Source of the DNA: Manihot esculenta
Taxonomy: Eukaryota; Streptophyta; Magnoliopsida; Malpighiales; Euphorbiaceae
Direction of reading: 5' to 3'
DNA length: 64,000 nt
NCBI RefSeq assembly: GCF_001659605.2
Contig: NC_035165.2
Span: 13,140,445-13,204,444, forward strand
Of this stretch, positions 25,080-36,044 are shown piece by piece (within the stretch, counting starts at the first letter, position 1; each line of letters begins with the position of its first letter). Both the position numbers and the translations under genes were made by a program. The notes beneath the pieces are model-generated. The model was not told the origin of the DNA. It was given only the letters and a program-made list of their open reading frames with translations, and did not search any database.

Positions 25080-25557
25080 ATGAGATTAACACTAGGTAGT
25101 TGTGCCGCCTTGTGGCCTGGCATGAATATCTTTTATAGTGGGACCAATGCCCGATCTTTTGGCCTGACGGAATCCGCCTTGTGGCCTGGCATGAATGCCT
25201 TTTTTAGTAGGACCAACGCTCGGTCTTCTAGCCTGGCAGAACCTACCTTGTGGCTTGGCATGAATGCTTATTTTAGTGGGACCAACACTTGGTCTTCTAG
25301 CTTGGAAGAATCCACCTTGTGGCCTTTATTGGGACCAACACCGATCTTTTAGGTTGGCATGAATGCCTTTGTTTCTACGATCCAATGACCGGATTATGGC
25401 CTGGCTGAAACTGCCTTGTGGCCTTTTAGTGGAACCAACACTCAGTCTTCTGGCCTGGTGAAACCCGCCTTGTGGCCTGACATGAATACTTTTGTTTCCA
25501 GAGTCTAATGCCCGGATTATGGCTTGGCTGAAACTACCTTGTGGCCTTTTAGTGGGA
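25080..25557. repeat. 69-bp tandem repeat array, left part
   Basis: The marker CCTTGTGGCC-like string recurs at 25108, 25177, 25246 and 25315 (exactly 69 bp apart), then at 25414, 25468 and 25537 with spacings 99, 54 and 69. Units carry CTGGCATGAATG and GGGACCAAC-like strings. The array resumes at 28225 after the solo LTR. Such arrays are common in the untranslated regions of Tat-type elements. Confidence 0.85.
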
Positions 25558-28229
25558 CCAACTGTAACAGCCCGGCCCCTTTCGACCGGCCCTGTTACCG
25601 CTCACAGCCCGTGACCTTCCTCTGGGCCCAGCCACTGTGAGCAGCTCTTAACATCCCTTCACCCTCACGGGTTCCAGGCAGGATTTGTCCCCTTGGGTTC
25701 TCGTCAAACGCATCCTTCCCCAAGTGGATTTGGCCCAAATTTCCCTTAGGAAATTAGGTCGCCTCCCCCACTACTCGAACCCTTGACCTCCCACTTTAAG
25801 GGAATAGTCTGGTGAGAGTGAGTACCAATTGTGCCAATTCTGTAACAGCCCGGAAATCGATACTCTACCGTAACGGCCCGAACCGCCACCGGCGCTAGGA
25901 TCCAGATCGGCTTAAGGCCACCGGGACCCGTAGCAAGCCAAACATACCTCCTATCACCTGGTCAAATCCCATACATGATCAAAACTTTAACACAAAACTG
26001 AAACATATGATGTATATCCCGAGCCTGACATGTATGCAACATAACTGAACATAGAGAAACCCCCCTACTAGAGCCCTCATCAAAACTCTAGCTGGGTCAA
26101 CATAACATACATCAAGCCGGAGTCACATCCAAAGAACTAGAACCTAACCTGTGCATGCATCAAACCACAACACAAGACCTCCACTAGGGTCCTCATCCAT
26201 TACCATAGCGTGGTAAACAACACATGCCACAAGATTAGTTCAAACTCAACTCCACATTAAACCAAAACATACATCATGTATTAAACAGGGACTAACCAAG
26301 TCTCAGGGCCAAGCACAGTACTAATCCAATAAACATAACTCTACTATACTTTACATTACATAACCTTATCTCAAATCATTATATCAATTTATAATACATG
26401 TCCACACTAAAAGTACTAATCTGAAACTATTACATAAGCATAACCTTGCTCTCGAGACTTCCCGATCAACCTCAAACCTGCAACACTGGGGTTAGGGGAG
26501 AGGGGTGAGCTAAAAAGCCCAGTGAGTAGAAACAAAGAAAACAGTTCATTAATTACATGCTTTCATGAAATGCATCACAGCACAACCAAATCATATCACG
26601 GATTGGACCCAACCCCAAAACATCCCTAAGCTATTTGCCCGGCCACCATAGAGGGCACCACAGGACTTCGTAATGCCTGGCCCAGCCAGGTCTTATCCAT
26701 AGGGCTAGTGGGGTCGTTCTTGGTCCAATCTCCATCAACAGTAAATAATGCAATGCTTCATATTCGTGTAACTAGTGCAATCAACCTATTACATATAAAC
26801 ATGATGCATGAGCATGCTTTAGGCATTTGATTTCATAAAATAAAGATTAAGTTAGTTCTACTCACCTCTGGCCGACGCTGGACAGACTCTGCAACTGTTA
26901 ACACTGATGGCCTCCTCGATCCCTCGGGTCCGATCCTACACAGGTGGACTCGAATGAGGTGCCAACACACTCTAAACAACTCATAAACAACTACCTAAAA
27001 ACCCCTTAAAACATCACTTAAACATGCATAGAAAACAACCTTGAAAAGGCTGGACAGGGCACTTTCGGCGGCACCTTCGGCGGCCGAACCCTCCCTCCAG
27101 AGACGAAACTCGGGCACTTTCGGCGGCACCTCCGGCGGCCGAAAGTCCCTCTCCAGAGACGAAAGTCAGGCACTTTCGGCGGCCGAATCCTCCCTTCGGC
27201 GGCCGAAAGTCTGCTTTTAAGCCAAAACTCAACTTTCGGGGGCAAGGTTAGGCGGCCAATCCATACGTTCAAAGGCAGGTTCGGCGGCCGAAACCACCTT
27301 CGGCGGCTGAACCTGAGTTCTTCCTAGAAGGGCAGAACTCAGCGTCTCATGCATTTAAGCCTCCCAAACCTTCCAAACACCCCAAAACAAGCCTCCAACT
27401 TCACAAACACATGCATAAACCCATAACCATGCACAAAGGAGCTTAAACAACTAGATTAAACTCCAAAAACAACATAAAAAACATACATTTGCATAAAAAC
27501 CCACATAAAGCCTAACATGCATATCTACCCATACTCTACCATTAAAACCTCTTAAAAACTTACTTAAAACTTCATGAAACGTAAAAGAAAGCATAGATCC
27601 ACATTTACCTCTTGAAGATCGAGGGTTGCGCGACCTCTAACTCGGAGATGGGAGAAACCAAGCCCCAAAAGCTCCAAGCTCCCAAAACTTGATCTAAGCT
27701 TGAAAACTCTTCAAAATAACCATAAAACTCATGAAAACATGAAGGAGATGAAGAAAAACATGAAAACGGCCAAGGGAGGACAAAAACTCACCTGAGCTCG
27801 AGAATGGGGAGAAAACTCGCCCATTTCCGATCTGAGGGCCCTTTATAGGTGGCCTGGTCAAAGACCTTCGGCAGCCTAACGTGCCCCCTAAACTCATGCA
27901 TGTTCGGCGGCCGAACTTGACTTTCGGCGGCCGAACCTTGGCTCGTTCAAACAAGACTTTCGGAGGCCAAAGGCGCTCCCGAAGCCTTTCCATGTTCGGC
28001 GGCCGAACTTCACTTTCGACGGCCGAACCTGGCAAATGCCTCCTTGGTCTTTTCTTTTCAAAACTCAATTCTTTTTCATTTAAAACCATAAAATCATGTG
28101 AAAACATTTTAGAAAACACATTTTACCCCTCTAGAAGCCTCTGGCATCTTCAGAATTCCCGATTCCAATGGAGATTTCGCCGGAAGGTAGGGATTCCGAT
28201 GCCGGAATCTAGCCGGGTATTACACCAAC
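25558..28229 (-). mobile_element. Solo LTR with CCAAC target duplication, carrying a SINE-like insert
   Basis: Flanks 25558-25562 and 28225-28229 are both CCAAC. The LTR ends are TGTAACAGCCCGG (25563) and GTATTACA (28224). Removing the 265-bp insert and one 13-bp duplicate leaves about 2384 bp. TATA-like TTTATA at 27842-27847, donor AAGAG|GTAAG near 27607-27616 (minus), palindromes at 27065-27310 and 27905-28025. No primer site or coding adjoins it. Confidence 0.9.
25576..25840 (-). mobile_element. SINE-like tRNA-derived insert with 13-bp duplication
   Basis: 265 bp bounded by two copies of TGTAACAGCCCGG (25563-25575 and 25841-25853), which form the terminal 13 bases of the host LTR. Read on the minus strand it begins with an A-box-like TGGCACAATTGG and, about 55 bp on, a B-box-like GGGTTCGAGTAG, the split RNA polymerase III promoter of tRNA-derived SINEs. 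No clear A- or T-tail is seen; the 3' end is GAAAGGGG. It could instead be a small LTR-type (TRIM) fragment, but the duplication supports a SINE-like insertion. Confidence 0.65.
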
Positions 28230-28410
28230 GTCCGGATTGTGATTTGGCAGAACTCGTATTGTGGCCTTGATTAGTGCGATCGATACTCAGATTGTGATTT
28301 AGCTGAACCTTCTTTGTGACCTAGCCTGACAGAACCTGCCCTATGGCCTTGATTAGTGGGACCCATGCCTAAAATGTGGTCTGGCGGAACCCGCCTTGTG
28401 ACCTGCTATG
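28225..28410. repeat. 69-bp-type tandem repeat array, right part
   Basis: Continues the 25.1-kb array beyond the solo LTR: the TTGTGGCC/TATGGCC-type strings recur in diverged units with GATTAGTGGGACC. The two parts were contiguous before the LTR inserted. Confidence 0.75.
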
Positions 28411-28479
28411 AATGCTTCTTATCTTTTTTTAAAGAAGGCAACCCCATTAACTTTAAGTAATAAAATTTCCACAGGTTAT

Positions 28480-29860
28480 AATTATTCCATGACTTGGCCA
28501 TCTAATTTGGTAAACCTATAAGACCGTGAGCGAATAACTTTCGAGACCTTAAATAGTCCTTTTTATTTTTCACCGAGCTTACTAGACCGGCTATTACATC
28601 TGTGGTTTGCTTATTTTTCCTTATCATCACTAGGTTTTTCTACAATTACATGAACAATCCCTACAGGCTCCCTTTCAGGGGTAGTTTCAGGAGTTGTTGC
28701 CTTCGGTTTAGGTCTCCTCTCTTCCTACACTTTTTGGTAAACTTTCAAAGAGCGTCTTCCCTTATTAGCCTCTCGATCTCATCTTTTAGTTGTCAACGCT
28801 CCTTCATTGTATGAGCATGGTCTTCGTGAAAATAATAGTACTTGATCCTGTCTCTTCTTTCCGCTTTCTTAGGATTGAGCTTGGGCGTCTACCTCACCTC
28901 CTTATCATTTTTTCTTATCCACATTAAAATATGTGTCTATGATTCATTCAATGGAGTATAATTCTTATATTTACTTTGGTCATCCCTCCTTTGGAAGATG
29001 GATAACTCTTGTGGTCTCCTTCATACCCTTGTCTCTCCGGCTTTTGGCTTTGCTTTTGGTTTGCCCTCTTGTCCTCTTTCAGTGCTTGGAATTTGTCATC
29101 TAGCCTAACATACTTTTGGTCTTTTTTCATCAATTGTCGATACATAGCGGCTAGGTTATTGATCAAGGAATTTATGTACTTGACGCTACGTGTTCCTTTT
29201 TTTAATGCTTCATATGCTATCTCATGATTTAGCTCCTTAAATACTCGCCCTCTTCTTGGCAGATCTTTCTCAAGTCAAAGGAGAGTTTTTTAGAAAGTAT
29301 ATAAGTAATAATATGGATTTAATAATGTAGCGAACTGCATAAAGTTCTGAATTAAACCTGGACTCAAATGGTAGTACCATTTCTAAGTCAAACCTGTGAG
29401 TGTTGACGGAAACACTCAGTACAACACAAAGTCGTTGACATCCTGAAATTGCATGGTCGTCCTAAAGATCGCCATGTGACTTTGAGGATCTGTTGTTTCA
29501 TCATATTTTCCAAGGTAGGCAACTTGAACTTACTTGGGAATGTTTCTGCTAACATTGCTTCCGAAAGGGGTGAGGCACCATCCAGGCCAAAGTACTCCTC
29601 TTACTCCTTCTGGTACCTTTGAACAACCCATATCAGCTTCCAATCTACACCTTTCAGAGTATTGTCTAATTCATCTTCTTGTAATTCAGCCTTCCCTTTG
29701 GACCGCCTCTTGATCGCCTCTGTCTGAGTCCTCAGGATATCAATGAAGGTTTCCTCCCTTCCTCTGGGAGCCGTGACCGACGTCTCCCCCCGAGTCTTGT
29801 ACTGCTCGAGAGTAGCCTACAACTTTTGGATGTATTGGATCGTTTACTTGTTGTTCAGGT
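28480..29860 (-). pseudogene. Tat-like gag remnant
   Basis: Minus-strand pieces in shifting frames. Near 29570-29480 comes a SPLSEAMLAETFPSKFKLP-type string, the usual entry to the capsid domain in Tat/Athila-type gag. 29166-28948 is open for 72 codons (MINNLAAMYRQL...), a helical capsid-end region. Near 28820-28770 a FHEDHAHTMKE-type histidine motif stands where these gags have their C/H cluster. Near 28590-28540 a DVIAGLVSS-type string matches the gag end. Many stops and shifts; not functional. Protease should follow at once but tandem repeats do instead, so pol was deleted or never present in this derivative. Confidence 0.65.
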
Positions 29861-30229
29861 TGTAGAGATTTGCTTCATTGACCATTGAGGGTGTATTTTA
29901 TCCACTAATAAGGGTAGAAGAAATGATAGCACTCTCATTAGTAGCAACCTTGGCAGCAGCTTGTGAACCACCAGTTATTTCAAGAAATAGAAAAGAGAGA
30001 TTTCTTTTTAAGAGAAAAATAATAAGGGACTGGTTTTAATCCAAATGAACAAAGAGGATTCAATAAATTTTTCAGAAATGGAACCAAATGATGCGACCAA
30101 AAAATAGAGCTGTGTTGTGATTGGTTAAACCTGCAAGAAAGAGAATGTGAGGTAGTTGGCGCCTATAGCAGTCGCTCCGACGCTCAAGTTAGTAAATTGG
30201 AGAATAGGGTGAATGTAGAACATGAGAGT
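29861..30229 (-). other. Leader/LTR-edge remnant of the Tat-like element
   Basis: Non-coding. On the minus strand the string TAACTTGAGCGTCGGAGCG (about 30194-30176) resembles a motif often seen near the LTR/leader of plant Tat-type elements and fits the 5' side of the gag to its left. No primer site recognised. C/F inserts at 30230; the expected duplication is 30225-30229 (AGAGT). Confidence 0.4.
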
Positions 30230-33200
30230 TGTAACGACCCGGAAACCGGACCGCTACCGGCGCTAGGATCCAGATCGACATAAGGCCACCGGGACCCGTA
30301 GCAAGCCTAACATACATCCTGTATACCTGTTAAATCCCATACATGATCAAACATATACATAAAACTTTAAACTTATTCTTTCATTTACCAAGCTCAACCT
30401 GTGCATGTACAACTCATAAACATAAAACCCACACTGGAGCCCTCATCAAATGCTCCAATGGGGTAACATCTCATACATTAAGCTTGGTTTACATAAACAT
30501 CATTAAAAATTTTCATTAAAAAGATTGTAATACCCGGCTAGACTCCAGTATCGAAATTCCTACCGTCCGGTGGAATCTCGGATGTCGGAAACCTCTAGAA
30601 GGGTAAGATAATATTTTTATGAAATTTTTTAATGTATTTTATGATTTAAGTGAGAAAGAAGTTGAGTTTTGAATGAAAAAGACCATGGAGGCATTTCCAG
30701 GTTCAGCCGCCGAACATGGGATAGTTTAGGGGGGCAAGTTAGGCTTCCGAAAGTGGCTCAAGTTCGGCCGCCGAACCCCATGTTCGGCCGCCGAACCCCA
30801 TGTTCGGCCGCCGAACTTGCATGATTTTTTGGAGGCACTTTAGGCTTCCGAAGGTGGTCTGGCCAGCCCCTATATAAGGGCTCCATGGCCGAAAAGGGCG
30901 AGTTTTCTCCCCATTTTCGGCCAACGGTGAGTCCATGCTCTCTCATGGTTGTTTTTGATGATTTTTCCTCCAATCTTTCAAGTTTTAACAAATGTTTTCT
31001 TGGCTTTTGAAGATTTGTGAACTTTGAGCAAGTTTTGGAGATTGGAGACCCAAGGAGCTAGATCTCCCCCATCTCCGAGTTGGATCGCCTCTCCTCTCGA
31101 TCTTCAAGAGGTAAGGGTAGATCCTTAGCTCATTTCATGTTTTAAAAAAATTTTATGAAGTTTTTGGGGTAGAAATGCATGTTTAGGTTAGTTGAATGTT
31201 GTTAGGGTAAATGTTGAGTTTTTGAGCAATGTGTGTTGTATATGTATGTTTGATGTGTTGTAGTTGGGGTTTAGGATAGTTTGAGGCCCCTATGAGCTTA
31301 TGTATGTGTGTATGCATGTTTTGGAAGAGTTGGAATGGTTTGGAAGGCAAATGTGCATTGTGGAGGCTGAGTTCTGCCCTTTGGAAGAACTCAGGTTTGG
31401 TAGCCGAAGGGACTTTCGGCCGCCGAACCTGCCTGTGGAGGCCAGCCTTTGGCTGCCGAACCCTGCCCCCGAAAGTGGACTTTCGGCTCTGGAAGGGAGT
31501 TTCGGCCACTGAAGGTGCCACCGAACATGCATGAGTTTCGTCTCTGGAAGGAACCTTCGGCAGCCGAAAGTTCCGCCGAAGGTGCATGATTTTCGGCTCT
31601 AGAGGGACTTTCGGCCGCCGAACCTGCCGCTGAAAGTGCCCTGTTCAGCCTTCCTTTGCATGTTTTCTATGATTATTTTAAGGTGTTTTAGGGGGGTTTT
31701 TGGGGAGTATTTTAGAGTCATGTTCTTGTATGTTTGGTCCCTCATTTGAGTCCACCTGTGTAGGTTCGGACCCGAGGAACCGAGGACCCCAGCAGTGAAT
31801 TAGCTGCTTCAGTGTCTTTCAGAGCTAGCCTGAGGTGAGTAGAATAACTCTTATACTTCAAAGTAAATAAATCAGTTTTTGAGCATGTTCATGCATCACG
31901 AATGCCATGAGATATATTAGGTTGTTTGCATTAGAATTCACGAATATGTTGCATTGCATAATATGATGTTGGTGCGGATGAACATTGAATGATCCATTAG
32001 TCCTCGTATGTTAAGACATGATATAATGATGATATGATATGGAAGTCCAGGTGTGCCTGCATTACGCCCCTGGCACTATGTAAGAGAAAGTCCAGGTGTG
32101 GCCTGCACTACGCCCCCGGCACGATTGGATATGTATGATATGATATGGAAGTCCAGGTGTGCCTGCACTACGCCCCTAGCATGATAGGACTGTGTAGAGG
32201 GCTAAATGGTGACAAGCTCATCCGTGATGTGATTTGGTTGTGATGTGATGCATTCCATGAAAGCATGAATTTTAAATATAATGTTTTATTATTCTGCTCA
32301 CTGGGCTCTAGTAGCTCACCCCACTCCCTTAATCCCCCAGGTTTGCAGGTACGGGCTAGTCCAGGAAGTCAGCAGGATTAGAAGTCATGTTTTATGTAAT
32401 AGCTAGATGTGGACATGAGAATGATGTAATGTCAAGCATAGTACAGTAATGTAATTTAATGATGTCTATTGAGGTTTATAGTTGTGCTTGACCCTAGTAT
32501 GTTGGTTAATCCCTTTGTACATGGTATATAAAATGTTTTATCATTGTTTATGTAAACCAAGCTTATTATATGTTATGTTACCCCATTGGAGTATTGATGA
32601 GGACTCCAGTGTGGGGTTGATGGTTATGCTTATGAGTTGTGCATGCACAGGTTAAGTTTGGTAAATGAATGTGAAAGTTCAAATTTTTATGTATATGTTG
32701 ATCATGTATGGGATTAAACAGGTATACAGGATGTATGTTAGGCTTGCTACGGGTCCCGGCGGCCTTAAGTCGATCTGGATTCTAGCGCCGGTAGCGCTCC
32801 GATTTTCGGGTCGTTACAAAGATCATGTGAAAAAGGGATTAACTTTACATACTAGGATCAAGCACAACTCTAAACCTCAATATACATCATTACATTACAA
32901 TACATTACTACACTTTACATTACAATGTCTTTTTCATGTCCACAACTAGATATTACATAAAACATAACATATCATAACATTCCAATGTGCCAGGGACGTA
33001 GAATGGGTCTTCCTGGACTTCCATACCGTATCATCATCATATCATATGAGGGCTAATGGATCACTCAATGTTCATCCACATCAACAACATAATATGCAAT
33101 GCAACATATTCGTGAATTCTAATGCAAACAACCTAATATATCTCATGGCATTCATGATGCGTGATTCATGCTAAAACTTTCATTATTTGCTTTGAAACAT

Positions 33201-34561
33201 AAAGAGTCATTCTACTCACCTCAGGCTAGCTCTGACAAGACACTGAAACAGCTATCTCACTGCTGGGGTCCTCGGTTCCTCGGATCCGAACCTACACAGG
33301 TGGACTCAAATGAGGGACCAAACATATATGAACATGACTCTAACATACTCCCTAAAAACCGCCTAAAACACCTTAAAACAACCATAGAAAACATGCAAAG
33401 GAAGGCTGAACAGGGCACTTTCGGCGGTAGGTTCGACGGCCGAAACTCAGCCACTTTCGGCGGCACCCTCGGCGGCCGAAAGTGGTTCCAGAGCCGAAAC
33501 TCATGCATGTCCGGCGGCACCTTCGATGGCCGAATCTCCCCTCCAGAGCCGAAAGTCCACTTTCGGGGGCAGGATTCGGCAACCAAAAGCTTGCCTCCAC
33601 AGGCAGGTTCGGCGGCTGAAAGTCCCTTCGGCTGCCGAACCTGAGTTCTTCCAAAGTGGCAGAACTCAGCCATTCAATGCACATTTGCCTCCTAAACCAA
33701 TCCAACATGCATTTAGCTATTCTACAACATTCATACACAAGCAAATAAGCATCTAGGGGCCTCAAACTATCCTAAACCCCAACACAAACATAAAAAGCAA
33801 CTCAAACAACATACATTACTCATAAACTCAACATTTACCCTAACAATAAACAACTAACTTAAATATACATTTCTACCCCATAAACTTTCATAAAACTTGA
33901 TCAAAACATGAAAAGAGGTGAGGATCTACTCTTACCTCTTGAAGATCGAGAGGAGAGGCGATCCAACTCGGAGGTGGGAGAGATCTAGCTCCTTGGGTCT
34001 CCAAGCTCCAAAACTTGATCTTAGCTTCTAAAACTTCAAAAACCAAGCAACCATTTGTTAAAACTTGAAAGATTTGAGGAAAATCACCAAAACTAACCAT
34101 GGGAGAGCATGGACTCACCGTTGGTCGAAAATAGGGGAGAAAGGTTGCCCATTTTCGGCCATGGGTCCTTTTATAGGTGGCTAGCCAGGCCACCTTCGGA
34201 AGCCGAAGGCGACTCCAAAACGCATGCATGTTCGGCGGCCGAACATGAGGTTCGGCGGCCGAACATGAGGTTCGGCGGCCGAACATGAGGTTTGGCGGCA
34301 GAACATGAGCCACATTCGGAAGCCTAACGTGCCCCCCTAAACTATCCCACGTTCGGCGGCCGAACTTGAGGTTCGGCGGCCGAACTTGGAAATGCCTCCA
34401 TGGTCTTCTTCATTTAAAACCTAATTTCTTTCTTACTTAAAACCATAAAATACATTAAAACATTTTATGAAAACATGATTTTACCCTTCTAGAGGTTTTC
34501 GACAATCGAGATTCCATCGGACGGTAGGAATTCCGATACCGGAGTCTAGCTGGGTATTACA
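30230..34561 (-). repeat. C/F 3' LTR, split by a solo LTR
   Basis: Two parts, 30230-30525 and 32824-34561, together about 2034 bp; shorter than F's copy partly by one minisatellite unit (one GCCAGGGACGTAGAATGGG unit near 32990 against two at 55486 and 55520). TATA TTTTATA at 34169-34175, donor AAGAG|GTAAG near 33934-33943 (minus), triple tandem GCC-palindrome at 34230-34275. Confidence 0.88.
30521..32823 (+). mobile_element. Solo LTR in the C/F 3' LTR, with AAGAT target duplication
   Basis: LTR 30526-32818 (2293 bp; TGTAATACCC to GTTACA). Flanks 30521-30525 and 32819-32823 are both AAGAT, and the host LTR reads on across it exactly as at 55305. TATATAAG at 30871-30878 (345 bp from LTR start) behind palindromes at 30702-30820; donor AAGAG|GTAAG near 31106-31115. 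Confidence 0.94.
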
Positions 34562-34597
34562 TTCTCCCCCCTTAAGAACATTCGTCCCCGAATGTTC
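34562..34597 (-). other. C/F polypurine tract and stem-loop
   Basis: Minus-strand AAGGGGGGAGAA beside the LTR start at 34561, with GAACATTCG/CGAATGTTC arms at 34576-34597. Confirms that the LTR to its left is the 3' LTR of a minus element. Confidence 0.88.
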
Positions 34598-34658
34598 CTC
34601 AACTAGCACATGCATAGCATCAAACATAAACATACATACAAAACACATAACACTAACC

Positions 34659-35154
34659 TTAGAAGAGATGAGGATATTGCTGGAGCATGGACTTCCGTGT
34701 CTCCCAGGTACACTCTTCGATGTTGTGGTGATTCCAAAGGACTTTCACCATCGGGATTTCCTTGTTTCTTAGCTTTCTGATCTGGGTATCTAGGATCCGT
34801 ACTGGCTGCTCAACATAGGTGAGATCTCCAAGGATCTCCACATCAGGCTCACTAAGAACCTTGCCCGGATCTGACACAAATTTCCTCAACATAGAAACAT
34901 GGAAAACCGGATGGATTCTCTCCATTGAAGCAGGTAAGTCCAACTTGTACGATACATTCCCAATCTTTTGCAAGATTTCGAAGGGCCCGATGTACCGTGG
35001 AGCTAGCTTACCTTTCTTCCCAAACCGAATCACCCCTTTCATCGGAGACACTTTAAGCAATACCAAATCCCCCTCCTGAAACTCTACTTGCCTTCTGCGG
35101 ACATCTGCATAGCTCTTTTGCCTGCTCACAGCAGTTTTGATCCTTTCTCTGATT
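34659..35154 (-). pseudogene. C/F integrase C-terminal fragment
   Basis: Minus-strand frame ending at the normal family stop (34661-34659, after YPHLF). It holds the integrase C-terminal region: [23 protein letters not shown], then the chromodomain-like tail ([15 protein letters not shown]). Its first family residues are near [12 protein letters not shown]; upstream the frame runs into unrelated reversed sequence from 35154. The catalytic core is missing, so no activity is possible. No stop within the fragment. Confidence 0.88.
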
Positions 35155-35157
35155 TTA
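35151..35157. other. Inversion/deletion junction between C/F and D
   Basis: Left of here sequence is minus-strand integrase (…CCTTTCTCTGATT); right of here it is plus-strand integrase (GATTTTAACACTGC…). Both parents contain GATT at this point, so joining used about 4 bp of microhomology. It explains the loss of the left half of E and of the C/F catalytic region. Confidence 0.7.
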
Positions 35158-35936
35158 ACACTGCTTTCCATCCACAGACGGACGGACAATCAGAAAGGAC
35201 CATCCAGACAATAGAGGATATGCTCAGAATGTGTGTGCTGGACTTTGGCGGTTCTTGGAGGCAGCATCTACCTTTGGTGGAGTTTGCCTACAATAACAGC
35301 CATCATGCTAGCATCGGGATGGCTCCATATGAAGCTTTGTATGGGAGGAAGTGCAGATCACCTGTTTGCTGGGAAGAAGTTGGAGAAAAGGCCTTGGCGG
35401 GGCCTGAGCTAGTAGAGATTACCAGCAGGGTAGTACCCATAATCAGAGAAAGGATCAAGACTGCTGCAAGCAGACAAAAGAGTTATGCAGACATCCGCAG
35501 AAGACAAGTAGAGTTTCAGGAGGGGGATCTGGTATTGCTCAAGGTGTCTCCTATGAAAGGAGTGGTTCGCTTCGGGAAGAAAGGTAAGCTGGCTCCACGG
35601 TACATCGGACCCTTTGAAATCTTGCAAAAGATTGGGAATGTGTCGTACAAGCTGGATTTACCTGCTTCAATGGAAAGAATCCATCCGGTTTTCCATGTTT
35701 CAATGTTGAGGAAGTTTGTGTCAGATCCGGGCAAGGTTCTTAGTGAGCCTGATGTGGAGATCCAAGAGGATCTCACCTATGTTGAGCAGCCAGTACGGAT
35801 CATAGACACCCAGATCAGAAAGCTAAGGAACAAGGAAATCCCGATGATGAAAGTCCTGTGGAACCACCACAATTTGGAAGAATGCACTTGGGAGACACGG
35901 GAGTCCATGCTCCAGCAATACCCTTATCTTTTCTAA
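35154..35936 (+). pseudogene. D upstream unit: integrase core end and tail
   Basis: In-frame family sequence from [15 protein letters not shown] (carrying the catalytic Glu segment) through the integrase C-terminal domain and chromodomain-like tail to the normal stop at 35934-35936. Near-identical to 42795-43585, but here the codon that is a stop at 42905 is still Trp (GGSWRQHL), so this unit diverged before that mutation. The open frame reaches back to 35088 only because antisense C/F sequence happens to lack stops there; that part is not real protein. The zinc finger and first two catalytic Asp residues are absent. Confidence 0.9.
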
Positions 35937-36007
35937 GGTTAGTTTCATATATGTTTCATGTGTTTTATGTGTATGATATGTTGTATGCCTTGCATGTGCT
36001 AGTTGAG

Positions 36008-36044
36008 GAACATTCGGGGATGAATGTTCTTAAGGGGGGGAGAA
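36008..36044 (+). other. D upstream unit: stem-loop and polypurine tract
   Basis: Arms GAACATTCG and TGAATGTTC (36008-36029) with one end mismatch relative to A, then AAGGGGGGGAGAA to 36044 next to the LTR. Confidence 0.82.

Larger units (their letters stand above)
22950..30229 (-). mobile_element. Decayed Tat-like element lacking pol (oldest layer)
   Basis: Unlike the Tekay-like copies. In minus orientation it reads: leader/LTR-edge motif (30150-30200), gag (29860-28480), 69-bp tandem repeats, then an opposite-strand accessory ORF (24770-22970). No protease, RT, RNase H or integrase lies between gag end and repeats. The gag type and the 'putative gypsy type transposon' ORF are both known from Tat/Ogre/Retand-type elements. 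Interrupted at 25563-28224 by a solo LTR; bounded by B on the left and C/F on the right, so its true ends are not visible. Confidence 0.65.

Noticed and set aside
25841..28224. Solo LTR taken as starting at 25841
   Set aside because: Flanks would be AATTC and CCAAC, which do not match; CCAAC matches only if the LTR starts at 25563 with the SINE-like insert inside it.
28602..28814. Plus-strand hydrophobic frame as a membrane peptide
   Set aside because: It is antisense to the Tat-like gag end, and no start context or homologue is recognisable.
35088..35153. N-terminal extension of the plus integrase frame
   Set aside because: It is antisense C/F integrase sequence that happens to stay open across the inversion junction.
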